Below, one piece after another: positions 18,483-26,408 of a DNA stretch of 64,000 nucleotides. Position 1 is the first letter of the stretch. Each line of letters opens with the position of its first letter. A program made the translations under genes and the position numbers. The notes below the pieces were generated by a model. It was not told the origin of the DNA. It saw nothing but the letters and a program-made list of their open reading frames with translations, and ran no database searches. Location of the stretch: NCBI RefSeq assembly GCF_002741945.1, contig NZ_MDVN01000003.1, positions 186,001 through 250,000 on the forward strand, written 5' to 3'. This stretch comes from Gaetbulibacter sp. 4G1. Its GTDB lineage: Bacteria; Bacteroidota; Bacteroidia; Flavobacteriales; Flavobacteriaceae.

Positions 18483-19415
18483 CTATACTCTTTCATACGT
18501 TAAAAACGAGAACTCATATTTATGGTTTTCATCTTTTTTATGAAAGGTATTAGCAGTTTCTTTCCAAACAGATGTATCAATTTCTGGAAAAAACGTATCA
18601 GCTTCAAAACTTTCGTGTACCCGGGTTAACTCAATCTTATCGGCTATTAACATGGCTTGTTTGTAAATTTCACCACCTCCAATTATAAATGGTTGCAAAT
18701 CGTTTTTTGAAGCATCTATGGCGTCTTCTAATGAATTTACAAGAATAACACCATTAGGAACTTTGTAATCTTGTTGCCTTGAAATAACTACATGAGTTCT
18801 ATTAGGTAGTGGCTTTGGAAAACTCTCAAAAGTTTTACGTCCCATTATTATATGATGTCCATTAGTTAAGCTTTTAAAACGTTTTAAATCGTCGCTTAGA
18901 TGCCAAATAAGTTTGTTGTCTTTGCCAATAGCATCATTTTCCCCAGCTGCTACAATAATGGTAAGTTCTGATTTAGGGTTATTAGAATTTGTGTTTTCAG
19001 CTTTTGAAGTTGTTTCGTTATAAACTTCGCTTTGCGCAATTAATGTTTCTTCTTTTACAAATCCTTCTTTTAATTTATCAATACGTTCTTGTTGTTTTGC
19101 AACTAGTTTATCCAGTTGGTTTTGTTCCCAAGCCTTTCCCATAAATTTATGAGTGATAAATACATTGAAAGCATGATAGACAAAAAAGAAAAGCCATAAA
19201 AGAATGGCATAAACAAACCAGTCGATCTCAAAAAACTGTACATCTTTTCCAATACCCAAAACGGTATTAGCAGCTATTAAAAAAATAGCTCCAATTAAAA
19301 AAATTACAAAATGAATGTATAAGCGCTTTTTTTGTTTGATGCGTTTTTGAGCGTTTTGAATAAGCTCTAATTGAGCTTTGTCTATTTGTGGCTTTTGTTT
19401 TTTCTTTCCGAACAT
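18483..19415 (-). CDS. folA: Dihydrofolate reductase fused to an N-terminal 2TM membrane domain
   Basis: The C-terminal 160 residues (151-310) are a complete DHFR making tetrahydrofolate. LTIIVAAGENDAIGKDNKLI leads into WHLSDDLKRF with probable catalytic D176, followed by the NADPH-binding HHIIMGRKTF and the FIIGGGEIY motif. The first ~100 residues are a 2TM-type domain: a basic segment, TM helices at about 32-51 and 66-88, then a charged coiled linker (100-147). There is no frameshift, so this is one 310-residue polypeptide that should tether DHFR to the cytoplasmic side of the inner membrane. Bacterial DHFR is normally a soluble protein of about 160 residues. thyA, the enzyme that regenerates its substrate, lies 0.7 kb away on the same strand. 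Confidence 0.93.
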   Translation of the reverse strand: MFGKKKQKPQIDKAQLELIQNAQKRIKQKKRLYIHFVIFLIGAIFLIAANTVLGIGKDVQFFEIDWFVYAILLWLFFFVYHAFNVFITHKFMGKAWEQNQLDKLVAKQQERIDKLKEGFVKEETLIAQSEVYNETTSKAENTNSNNPKSELTIIVAAGENDAIGKDNKLIWHLSDDLKRFKSLTNGHHIIMGRKTFESFPKPLPNRTHVVISRQQDYKVPNGVILVNSLEDAIDASKNDLQPFIIGGGEIYKQAMLIADKIELTRVHESFEADTFFPEIDTSVWKETANTFHKKDENHKYEFSFLTYERV

Positions 19416-19485
19416 ATCAAAAATATAATGATTGTAAAGTTAAAACTTTTAGCAATACCATTAAAAGATAATTAAGCCTTAAAAA

Positions 19486-19499
19486 CGAAAACGTTTTCG
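19486..19499. promoter_or_regulatory. Perfect 14-bp palindrome, LacI-family-type operator
   Basis: CGAAAACGTTTTCG is a perfect dyad with the central CG typical of LacI/GalR-family operators. Three further A/T pairs flank it after one mismatch. It lies 70 bp before the DHFR-fusion ATG and about 220 bp before the CBM48 gene. The same AAACGTTTTCGG core recurs upstream of gapN (58634-58645). Confidence 0.5.
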
Positions 19500-19668
19500 G
19501 TTTAAAATCGATAAAATTAAATAAATAGGCTTCTATATTCCTTTATCATTTCAGTAAATTATTAGTTAAAAAAAGCGAATACTTTAAATTAACGTAAAGG
19601 CATATTATTAAATTGATAATTCTTTGATGTAAAGCATTTTAAATATTAAAAAACGAATAATTGTTTTA

Positions 19669-19676
19669 TAAATTTG
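19669..19676 (+). promoter_or_regulatory. -7 promoter element of the CBM48 gene
   Basis: TAAATTTG is an exact TAnnTTTG match, 42 bases before the ATG at 19718. No clear TTG -33 element was found. The position makes the earlier in-frame ATG at 19691 an unlikely start. Confidence 0.4.
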
Positions 19677-19717
19677 CGCTGTAAAATAGAATGTTAATTA
19701 AACAAAAAAATAAAATT

Positions 19718-20014
19718 ATGGCTATTACAAAACAATATTTAAAGAGCAAACCTATATGTAAAGTTACTTTTTCTGTTCCTGCTGAAGAAGCAAAAGAAGT
19801 TGTTGTTGTAGGAAGTTTTAACGAATGGGATTCGAAAGCTACATCGCTTAAAAAATTAAAGAATGGTACTTTTAAAGGTGCTTTAAACTTAGAAAAAGAT
19901 AATTCTTACGAGTTTAGATACTTAGTTGATGGTAATTATATAAATGATGATCAAGCAGATGCTTATGCTTGGAATGATTACGCTGCAGCTGAAAATGGTG
20001 TATTAAACGTTTAG
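19718..20014 (+). CDS. Small stand-alone CBM48 / isoamylase-early-set glycogen-binding protein
   Basis: The 98-residue protein consists almost entirely of one E-set/AMPK-type glycogen-binding domain: VTFSVPAEEAKEVVVVGSFN, then EWDSKATSLKKLKNGTF and YEFRYLVDGNYINDDQADAY. These are hallmarks of CBM48 (N..W, K and the YEFRYLVDG strand). There is no catalytic domain and no signal peptide, so it is cytosolic. It may bind glycogen or act as a scaffold or sensor. The start at 19718 was chosen over 19691 because of promoter position. A convergent terminator is shared with thyA. Confidence 0.88.
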   Translation: MAITKQYLKSKPICKVTFSVPAEEAKEVVVVGSFNEWDSKATSLKKLKNGTFKGALNLEKDNSYEFRYLVDGNYINDDQADAYAWNDYAAAENGVLNV

Positions 20015-20040
20015 TTAAATTCAAAATGAACTAAACTAAA

Positions 20041-20074
20041 AGTGCTTTCAATTTAATTGAAAGCACTTTTTTTA
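20041..20074. terminator. Bidirectional terminator between CBM48 and thyA
   Basis: AGTGCTTTCAATT (20041-20053) is the exact inverse of 20055-20067, with T7 on the + side and a weaker TTTTAG run on the - side. It ends both convergent genes. Confidence 0.85.
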
Positions 20075-20896
20075 TACAGCAACAACACCCTTTATATGTG
20101 GATGTGGATTATAATCTACTAAAGTGAAATCATCAAAAGTAAAATCGAAAATATCTTTTATTTCTGGATTTAGTATCATTTTTGGTAACGCTCTTAAATC
20201 ACGAGATAATTGTAATTCTAATTGTTCGTAATGATTACTATAAATATGAGCATCTCCAAATGTGTGAATAAATTCTCCAGCTTGATAACCACAAACTTGA
20301 GCCATCATCATGGTAAATAATGCATAACTTGCAATATTGAAAGGTACACCTAAGAATATGTCGGCACTTCGTTGGTAGAGTTGACACGATAATTTTCCGT
20401 CAGCTACATAAAACTGAAAAAAGGCATGGCAAGGGGGCAATGCTGCTTTACCATTTGCTACATTTTCGCTAAAACTTTTGGAAGTATCTGGTAATACTGA
20501 TGGGTTCCAAGCAGAAACTAACATTCTTCTACTATTAGGATTGTTTTTTAGCGTGTTAATAACATCTTTAATTTGATCTATTTCATCACTATTCCAGTTA
20601 CGCCATTGGTGCCCGTAAACGGGCCCTAGATCACCGTTTTCATCCGCCCATTCATTCCAAATTCTAACACCGTTATCAGTTAAATAGTCAATATTTGTAT
20701 CTCCTTTTAAAAACCAAAGCAATTCGTAAACAATAGATTTTAAGTGAAGTTTTTTAGTGGTAACCATTGGAAACCCTTCACTTAAATCAAAACGCATTTG
20801 ATGACCAAAAACACTTTTTGTTCCTGTTCCTGTTCTATCTCCTTTTTCATTTCCGTTTTCTATAACGTGCTTTACTAAATCGTGGTATTGCTTCAT
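20072..20896 (-). CDS. thyA: Thymidylate synthase
   Basis: It methylates dUMP to dTMP using methylenetetrahydrofolate, producing dihydrofolate for DHFR. The sequence has [20 protein letters not shown] near the N-terminus, the nucleophile cysteine in [32 protein letters not shown] and [12 protein letters not shown]. The 274-residue length is normal for the short form. It is near, but not contiguous with, the DHFR fusion gene. Confidence 0.97.
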   Translation of the reverse strand: MKQYHDLVKHVIENGNEKGDRTGTGTKSVFGHQMRFDLSEGFPMVTTKKLHLKSIVYELLWFLKGDTNIDYLTDNGVRIWNEWADENGDLGPVYGHQWRNWNSDEIDQIKDVINTLKNNPNSRRMLVSAWNPSVLPDTSKSFSENVANGKAALPPCHAFFQFYVADGKLSCQLYQRSADIFLGVPFNIASYALFTMMMAQVCGYQAGEFIHTFGDAHIYSNHYEQLELQLSRDLRALPKMILNPEIKDIFDFTFDDFTLVDYNPHPHIKGVVAV

Positions 20897-21032
20897 TTTT
20901 TATTTCAGTTTCAAGAGTTTAAAAATAAAAAAATAGGGTTGAATCTTTGCGAATCACCTTTAGTTTTATTTAAAAGTTATTAACTAATTTTTTAAATAGA
21001 ATATTTTACAAATATTCTGTAGTAGTTTAATA

Positions 21033-22580
21033 TTATCCAATAATCATTCCAGCAATAGTAGCTGAAATTAAAGATGCAATTGTACCTCCAATTAAGGCTT
21101 TCATTCCAAATTTAGATAAGGTTTTACGCTGGCCAGGAGCTAACGAGCCGATACCTCCTATTTGAATACCTATAGACGCAAAATTAGCAAAACCACAAAG
21201 CATGTAAGTTGCCATGATTATTGATTTTTGATAACTAAGATGCGTTGAATTTGCTGCGTTTTTTAAATCGGATAATTGAATATATCCAATAAATTCGCTT
21301 GCTGCCAATTTAATACCAAGTAGTTGCCCCATTAAAGCCATATCTTCTTTAGCAACTCCAATAAGCCACATAAGTGGTGCAAAAACATATCCTAAAATGA
21401 GTTCAAGTGATAAACTATCGTAAGAGGTGTTATTTGCAACCCAGTCATTTAACGAGGTTACATCTCCTATAGAACCCAAAATCCAATTAATCATAGCAAT
21501 AAAAGCAACAAATACTAAAAGCATAGCACCAACATTAACTGCTAGCTTTAGGCCTTCGGTTGTACCGTTTGCAATGGCATCTAATATGTTTGAACCAATT
21601 TTATCTTGAGATACTTTTACATCTGTATTTACATCTTCAGTTTGCGGATATAGTATTTTTGAAATGACAATGGCACCTGGAGCAGCCATAACCGAAGCAG
21701 CTAATAAGTGTTTTGCATAAAACAATCTTAAAGCTGGGTCGCTACCACCTAAAAAACCTATATAAGCTGCTAAAACAGCACCAGCAACAGTAGCCATGCC
21801 GCCAATCATAACAAGTAGCATCTCGGACTTATTCATTTTTTCTAAATAAGCCTTTATTAAAAGTGGTGCTTCGGTTTGCCCTAAAAAAATATTTCCAGCA
21901 ACACTTAAACTTTCAGCTCCAGATATTTTTAAAAGCTTAGAAAGTAACCAGCCAAAAGCTTTTACGACCCATTGTATTATACCTAAATAAAACAAAACGG
22001 ATGTTAAGGCAGAAAAGAATATAATAGTTGGTAGCACTTGGAAGGCAAAAATAAACCCAAAAGTATCCATATCTACAACTAAGCCTTCAAATAAAAATTT
22101 GCTTCCAGCTCTAGTAAACTCAAGCACTTGGACAAACATGCCACCTATAAATTCGAAAATAGTTTTTACAAATTCAACTTTTAAAACACCTACTGCAATT
22201 AATAGCTGAAAAGCTAAACCTATACCAACAATTTTCCAATCGACAGCTTTTCTATTGCTACTAAAAAGAAAGGCGATAAAAACTAAAGTAATCATTCCTA
22301 AAACACCTCGCCATAAACTGTTTATTGAAAAACCTTGGCTTGGAATAATAGTGTTTTCTGTTTCACTTGTGTTTGAAGTAATTTGCTGATTTTGGTCAGT
22401 GGACTCAACAACTTGCTCTGTTATTTGAGAAGAATCGACTGATGCGCTTGGTGTTATTTCAAGCGTTTGAGAAGTGTTTACAATAGTATCTGTAATATCA
22501 TTTTTGTCTGTTTCTTGCGCTGTTAATGTTAAGGTAAATAAGAAAAAAACAGCAACTAAGGACAAAAAAAAAGATTTCAT
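21033..22580 (-). CDS. NupC/CNT-family nucleoside transporter with secreted-type N-terminal extension
   Basis: The C-terminal ~420 residues are a concentrative nucleoside transporter, with GNIFLGQTEAPLLIKAYL, MIGGMATVAGAVLAAYI and FANFASIGIQIGGIGSLAPG. It is driven by Na+ or H+ in the inner membrane. Before this there is a cleavable-looking signal sequence (MKSFFLSLVAVFFLFTLTLT, AQE) and a ~65-residue Ser/Thr/Gln/Glu-rich linker that should sit in the periplasm. The total is 515 residues against about 400 for plain NupC. It is followed on the same strand by thyA, so nucleoside salvage fits the context. Confidence 0.9.
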   Translation of the reverse strand: MKSFFLSLVAVFFLFTLTLTAQETDKNDITDTIVNTSQTLEITPSASVDSSQITEQVVESTDQNQQITSNTSETENTIIPSQGFSINSLWRGVLGMITLVFIAFLFSSNRKAVDWKIVGIGLAFQLLIAVGVLKVEFVKTIFEFIGGMFVQVLEFTRAGSKFLFEGLVVDMDTFGFIFAFQVLPTIIFFSALTSVLFYLGIIQWVVKAFGWLLSKLLKISGAESLSVAGNIFLGQTEAPLLIKAYLEKMNKSEMLLVMIGGMATVAGAVLAAYIGFLGGSDPALRLFYAKHLLAASVMAAPGAIVISKILYPQTEDVNTDVKVSQDKIGSNILDAIANGTTEGLKLAVNVGAMLLVFVAFIAMINWILGSIGDVTSLNDWVANNTSYDSLSLELILGYVFAPLMWLIGVAKEDMALMGQLLGIKLAASEFIGYIQLSDLKNAANSTHLSYQKSIIMATYMLCGFANFASIGIQIGGIGSLAPGQRKTLSKFGMKALIGGTIASLISATIAGMIIG

Positions 22581-22595
22581 AGATATGTTGTTAGA

Positions 22596-23213
22596 TTAGC
22601 GTTTAGAAATTTCGTCGCGAATATGAGCAGCAGCTTCGTAATCTTCGTTTGATACAGCTTCGTCTAAAAGCGTGTGAAGTTCTTCAAGTGTTTTTCCTTT
22701 GTAATTTTCACGAGGTGCATTAGGTTCTAATTCATTAGCTAATAAATCATCAACTAAAATGCTATCTTGAAGTTCGTCTTCGTCTTCTTTTTTAGGATTC
22801 ACCTTTAAATAAATACCTGCTTTATCAAGAATATTTTTATAAGTAAAAATTGGTGCATCAAAACGAAGTGCTAAAGCAATAGCATCACTGGTTCTGGCAT
22901 CAATAATTTCTTCAATTTTATCGCGTTCACAAATTAAACTTGAGTAAAAAACACCATCAACTAGTTTGTGAATAATTACTTGTTTTACAATAACATCAAA
23001 TCTATCTGCAAAATTTTTAAATAAATCGTGAGTTAAAGGGCGTGGTGGACGAATCTCTTTTTCTAAAGCTATGGCAATAGATTGTGCTTCGAAAGCACCA
23101 ATTACAATAGGAAGTTTGCGTTCGCCATCTACTTCATTTAAAATAAGTGCATAAGCGCCATTTTGGGTTTGACTATAGGATATGCCTTTTATGTTTAATC
23201 TTACTAAACTCAT
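22596..23213 (-). CDS. Bifunctional nuclease (BFN/DUF151) domain protein with C-terminal UVR motif
   Basis: The 205-residue protein has an N-terminal BFN-type domain (about 1-130), with the typical LPIVIGAFEAQSIAIALE and RTSDAIALALRFDAPIF. An acidic linker follows, then a UVR motif at about 172-205 (LHTLLDEAVSNEDYEAAAHI). The UVR motif is a protein-binding helix pair known from UvrB and Clp adaptors. The plant BFN homologue has nuclease activity, but the bacterial role is unsettled. It lies 15 bases upstream of the transporter gene. Confidence 0.88.
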   Translation of the reverse strand: MSLVRLNIKGISYSQTQNGAYALILNEVDGERKLPIVIGAFEAQSIAIALEKEIRPPRPLTHDLFKNFADRFDVIVKQVIIHKLVDGVFYSSLICERDKIEEIIDARTSDAIALALRFDAPIFTYKNILDKAGIYLKVNPKKEDEDELQDSILVDDLLANELEPNAPRENYKGKTLEELHTLLDEAVSNEDYEAAAHIRDEISKR

Positions 23214-23333
23214 AATTTATAAAAAACGCAAAGAACTGTTTAAATTAGGAATTAACCAACTGCCTAGGACAGAATTATGATATAATGCTAATTTAATCAG
23301 TTCTGTGGAACAATACAATTTATAAAAAATAAT

Positions 23334-24293
23334 TTATTGTTGAGCTTTAAAAGCTTTTAATTTTTCAATGAGTTGCGGAACTACTTCAAAAGCATCGCCT
23401 ACAACACCATAATCGGCAGCTTTGAAGAAAGGTGCTTCAGCATCAGTATTAATTACCACTTTTACTTTCGAGGCATTAATACCAGCTAAATGTTGAATAG
23501 CTCCAGAAATACCAATTGCTATGTAAAGGTTTGATGCTACTGGTTTTCCTGTTTGTCCAACGTGCTCACTATGTGGTCTCCAACCTAAATCTGAAACAGG
23601 TTTAGAGCATGCTGTTGCAGCTCCTAAAATATCTGCTAGTTCCTCAACCATACCCCAATTTTCTGGACCTTTTAGTCCACGCCCACCAGAAACCACAATT
23701 TCGGCATCTGCTATAGTTACTTTATCAGTTGCTTTATCAACTGATTGTACATTTACACCAAATTCTGGAATTGAAGGCGAAAAATCTTCCGCGGAAGCGT
23801 TACCATTAGATTCTACTAATCCAAAAGCATTATTAGAAACAGCAACTAGTTTAACATCAGTATCTATAGTTGTTATATTAAAAGCTTTATTTGTAAAAGC
23901 AGTACGCTTTACAGTGAAAGGTGAAGTGCTTGTTGGCGCTTCAACAACGTTTGATGCAAATCCTGCATTTAAACCAACAGCTAAAAGAGGTGCGAGGTAT
24001 TTGCTATCTGCACTTGAGCTAACGATAACCACTTTAGCGTTTTCGTTTTCGACTGCTTGTTTTAAAACATTGGCATAAGCCTGAGCATTAAATGTATCAA
24101 GCTGTGAATTATTTACGTTTAAAACTTTATCAACACCATATTTTCCTAATTCTGTAGTATCATTGGCATTTATAGTAACAGCTGTAACAGTAGTTCCTAG
24201 TTGGTTTGCTACTGCTTTGGCGTATGATGCTACTTCTAAGGCTACTTTTTTAAAAGCACCTTTTTCTGATTCTGTATATACTAAAACTGACAT
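23334..24293 (-). CDS. etfA: Electron transfer flavoprotein alpha subunit
   Basis: It carries the FAD of the ETF heterodimer, which takes electrons from acyl-CoA dehydrogenases. The C-terminal FAD domain has SGGRGLKGPENWGMVEELAD, GWRPHSEHVGQTGKPV, and YIAIGISGAIQHLAGI through to DAEAPFFKAADYGVVGD. It has 319 residues and follows etfB by 25 bases on the same strand. Confidence 0.96.
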   Translation of the reverse strand: MSVLVYTESEKGAFKKVALEVASYAKAVANQLGTTVTAVTINANDTTELGKYGVDKVLNVNNSQLDTFNAQAYANVLKQAVENENAKVVIVSSSADSKYLAPLLAVGLNAGFASNVVEAPTSTSPFTVKRTAFTNKAFNITTIDTDVKLVAVSNNAFGLVESNGNASAEDFSPSIPEFGVNVQSVDKATDKVTIADAEIVVSGGRGLKGPENWGMVEELADILGAATACSKPVSDLGWRPHSEHVGQTGKPVASNLYIAIGISGAIQHLAGINASKVKVVINTDAEAPFFKAADYGVVGDAFEVVPQLIEKLKAFKAQQ

Positions 24294-24318
24294 GTTTTTT
24301 TCTTTTTTAGAAGATTTG

Positions 24319-25065
24319 TTAAATCACTTTTGCTTCGTTGTGAAGTAAGTTTACTAATTCGTCTAAGTTATCTGGAGAAACTAAAGTTACTGCACCTTTT
24401 GGTTCAGGTTTTTCAAATTTAACTGATGAAGTTTCTGCAGATGCGTCAACTGGTTCTGCAACAGTTAAAGGTTTTTTTCGTGCCATCATAATACCTCTCA
24501 TATTTGGAATACGTAAATCGCTTTCTTCAACCAATCCTTTTTGCCCACCAATTACTAATGGTAGTGATGTAGAAACAGTTTCTTTCCCACCATCAATTTC
24601 GCGTGTTGCAGTTGCATTTGTACCGTCTACTTCAAGATTGATGCAGTTATTTACAAAATTAGCACCGGTTAAACCTGCTAGCATCCCAGGCACCATCCCA
24701 CCATTGTAATCGATAGATTCTCTACCAGCTATAACCAAATCGTATCCGCCATCTTGCACTACTTTTGCCAATTGTTTAGCTACTTGAAATCCATCAACTG
24801 CAGCTGTGTTAACACGTATGGCACTATCTGCACCAATAGCTAAAGCTTTACGAAGTGTTGGCTCGGTTTCTGCGCCTCCAACATTTACAACATCTACACT
24901 TGCACCTTGTTTTTCTTTAAACCACATAGCACGGGTTAAACCAAATTCATCATTTGGGTTAATAACAAATTGAACACCGTTGGTGTCAAATTTTGAATCG
25001 CCATCTGTAAAGTTAATTTTTGATGTAGTGTCTGGAACGTGACTAATACACACTAAAATTTTCAT
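24319..25065 (-). CDS. etfB: Electron transfer flavoprotein beta subunit
   Basis: It is the AMP-binding partner of EtfA. The N-terminus MKILVCISHVPDTTSKI, NPNDEFGLTRAM, and IAGRESIDYNGGMVPGMLA with LPLVIGGQKGLVEESDLRIP are EtfB signatures. It has 248 residues and is first in the etfBA operon. It is divergent from pdhB across 213 bp. Confidence 0.96.
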   Translation of the reverse strand: MKILVCISHVPDTTSKINFTDGDSKFDTNGVQFVINPNDEFGLTRAMWFKEKQGASVDVVNVGGAETEPTLRKALAIGADSAIRVNTAAVDGFQVAKQLAKVVQDGGYDLVIAGRESIDYNGGMVPGMLAGLTGANFVNNCINLEVDGTNATATREIDGGKETVSTSLPLVIGGQKGLVEESDLRIPNMRGIMMARKKPLTVAEPVDASAETSSVKFEKPEPKGAVTLVSPDNLDELVNLLHNEAKVI

Positions 25066-25246
25066 ATTTTTGTAATTAAATTAAGACTAATTGTTTGGGA
25101 AGCCTAGAACTATAACGTTATCGTTTATGCTATAATTTTGCGCTCCAAATTTAGGCAACGAAGTTAATTATTTTATTTCGAATATTTACTATGCGTGCAT
25201 AATAAATTTTAAATAATTCTTTTAATCAAAGTATTCTATTTATTGT

Positions 25247-25254
25247 TATTTTTG
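25247..25254 (+). promoter_or_regulatory. -7 element of the pdhB promoter
   Basis: TATTTTTG is an exact TAnnTTTG match 25 bases before the ATG at 25279. The -33 element is not clear. It argues against the earlier in-frame start at 25243. Confidence 0.45.
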
Positions 25255-25278
25255 CAATTCGATTTAAAAACACATTTA

Positions 25279-26256
25279 ATGAAGACAATTCAATTTAGAG
25301 AGGCTATTTGTGAAGCTATGAGCGAAGAAATGCGCAGAGATGAAAGCATTTATTTAATGGGTGAAGAAGTAGCAGAATATAATGGAGCATACAAAGCTTC
25401 AAAAGGCATGTTAGATGAATTTGGAGCAAAGCGTGTTATTGATACACCTATAGCAGAACTTGGATTTGCTGGAATTGCCATTGGATCTACTATGACAGGT
25501 AATAGACCTATTGTTGAGTATATGACTTTTAACTTCTCTTTAGTTGGAATTGATCAAATTATAAATAACGCAGCAAAAATTAGACAAATGTCTGGTGGGC
25601 AATTTAAATGCCCGATAGTATTTCGTGGCCCTACAGCTTCTGCTGGTCAATTAGGAGCTACACACTCACAAGCTTTTGAAAACTGGTTTGCTAATACTCC
25701 TGGTTTAAAAGTAGTAGTGCCATCTAATCCGTATGATGCAAAAGGTTTATTAAAAGCTGCGATTAGAGATGATGACCCTGTGATTTTTATGGAAAGCGAG
25801 CAAATGTATGGAGATAAAGGAGAGGTGCCAGAAGGAGAATATATTTTACCGTTAGGGGTTGCTGATGTTAAACGTGAAGGAACCGATGTTACTATTGTAT
25901 CTTTTGGAAAAATAATTAAGGAAGCTTTTGCTGCTGCTGATGAACTAGAGAAAGAAGGAATTTCTTGCGAAATTATAGACTTACGTACTGTGCGCCCTAT
26001 GGATAGAAAAGCTATTGTTGAATCTGTTAAGAAAACTAATAGATTGGTAGTTTTAGAAGAAGCATGGCCTTTTGGTAATGTAGCAACAGAAATAACTTAT
26101 TTAGTACAATCTGAAGCATTTGATTATTTAGATGCTCCAATTGTAAAAATAAATACAGCCGATACGCCTGCACCATATTCACCTGTTTTATTAGCAGAAT
26201 GGTTGCCTAATAGAAACGATGTGATTAAAGCAGTAAAAAAAGTTTTATATAAATAA
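25279..26256 (+). CDS. pdhB: Pyruvate dehydrogenase E1 component, beta subunit
   Basis: It is the beta chain of the thiamine-diphosphate-dependent E1 that decarboxylates pyruvate (branched-chain 2-oxoacid E1-beta is a close relative). MKTIQFREAICEAMSEEM, GEEVAEYNGAYKASKG, DTPIAELGFAGIAIG and VVLEEAWPFGNVATEI match bacterial PdhB. The length of 325 residues from the ATG at 25279 is normal. The alpha subunit is not adjacent, which is common in flavobacteria. A terminator follows at 26279-26313. Confidence 0.93.
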   Translation: MKTIQFREAICEAMSEEMRRDESIYLMGEEVAEYNGAYKASKGMLDEFGAKRVIDTPIAELGFAGIAIGSTMTGNRPIVEYMTFNFSLVGIDQIINNAAKIRQMSGGQFKCPIVFRGPTASAGQLGATHSQAFENWFANTPGLKVVVPSNPYDAKGLLKAAIRDDDPVIFMESEQMYGDKGEVPEGEYILPLGVADVKREGTDVTIVSFGKIIKEAFAAADELEKEGISCEIIDLRTVRPMDRKAIVESVKKTNRLVVLEEAWPFGNVATEITYLVQSEAFDYLDAPIVKINTADTPAPYSPVLLAEWLPNRNDVIKAVKKVLYK

Positions 26257-26278
26257 ATTACAATTTTTTACGTTATAT

Positions 26279-26313
26279 AAACTTCATTAGCACGATTGTT
26301 GATGAAGTTTTTT
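26279..26313 (+). terminator. Terminator after pdhB
   Basis: AAACTTCAT (26279-26287) pairs with ATGAAGTTT (26302-26310) across a 14-base loop and is followed by a T run. Confidence 0.65.
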
Positions 26314-26408
26314 GTGTTATGAAATAAACTCAAATTTTATTTTTTCAATTTTATGCAACCAAAGACAACTTATATTTGTCTTTAATAGAAAATAATTAAA
26401 GTCTTTTG

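Larger units (their letters stand above)
19416..19717. other. Divergent intergenic region, folA fusion / CBM48
   Basis: This AT-rich region has no coding frame. It holds the LacI-type palindrome at 19486-19499 and the -7 element TAAATTTG at 19669-19676. Confidence 0.5.
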
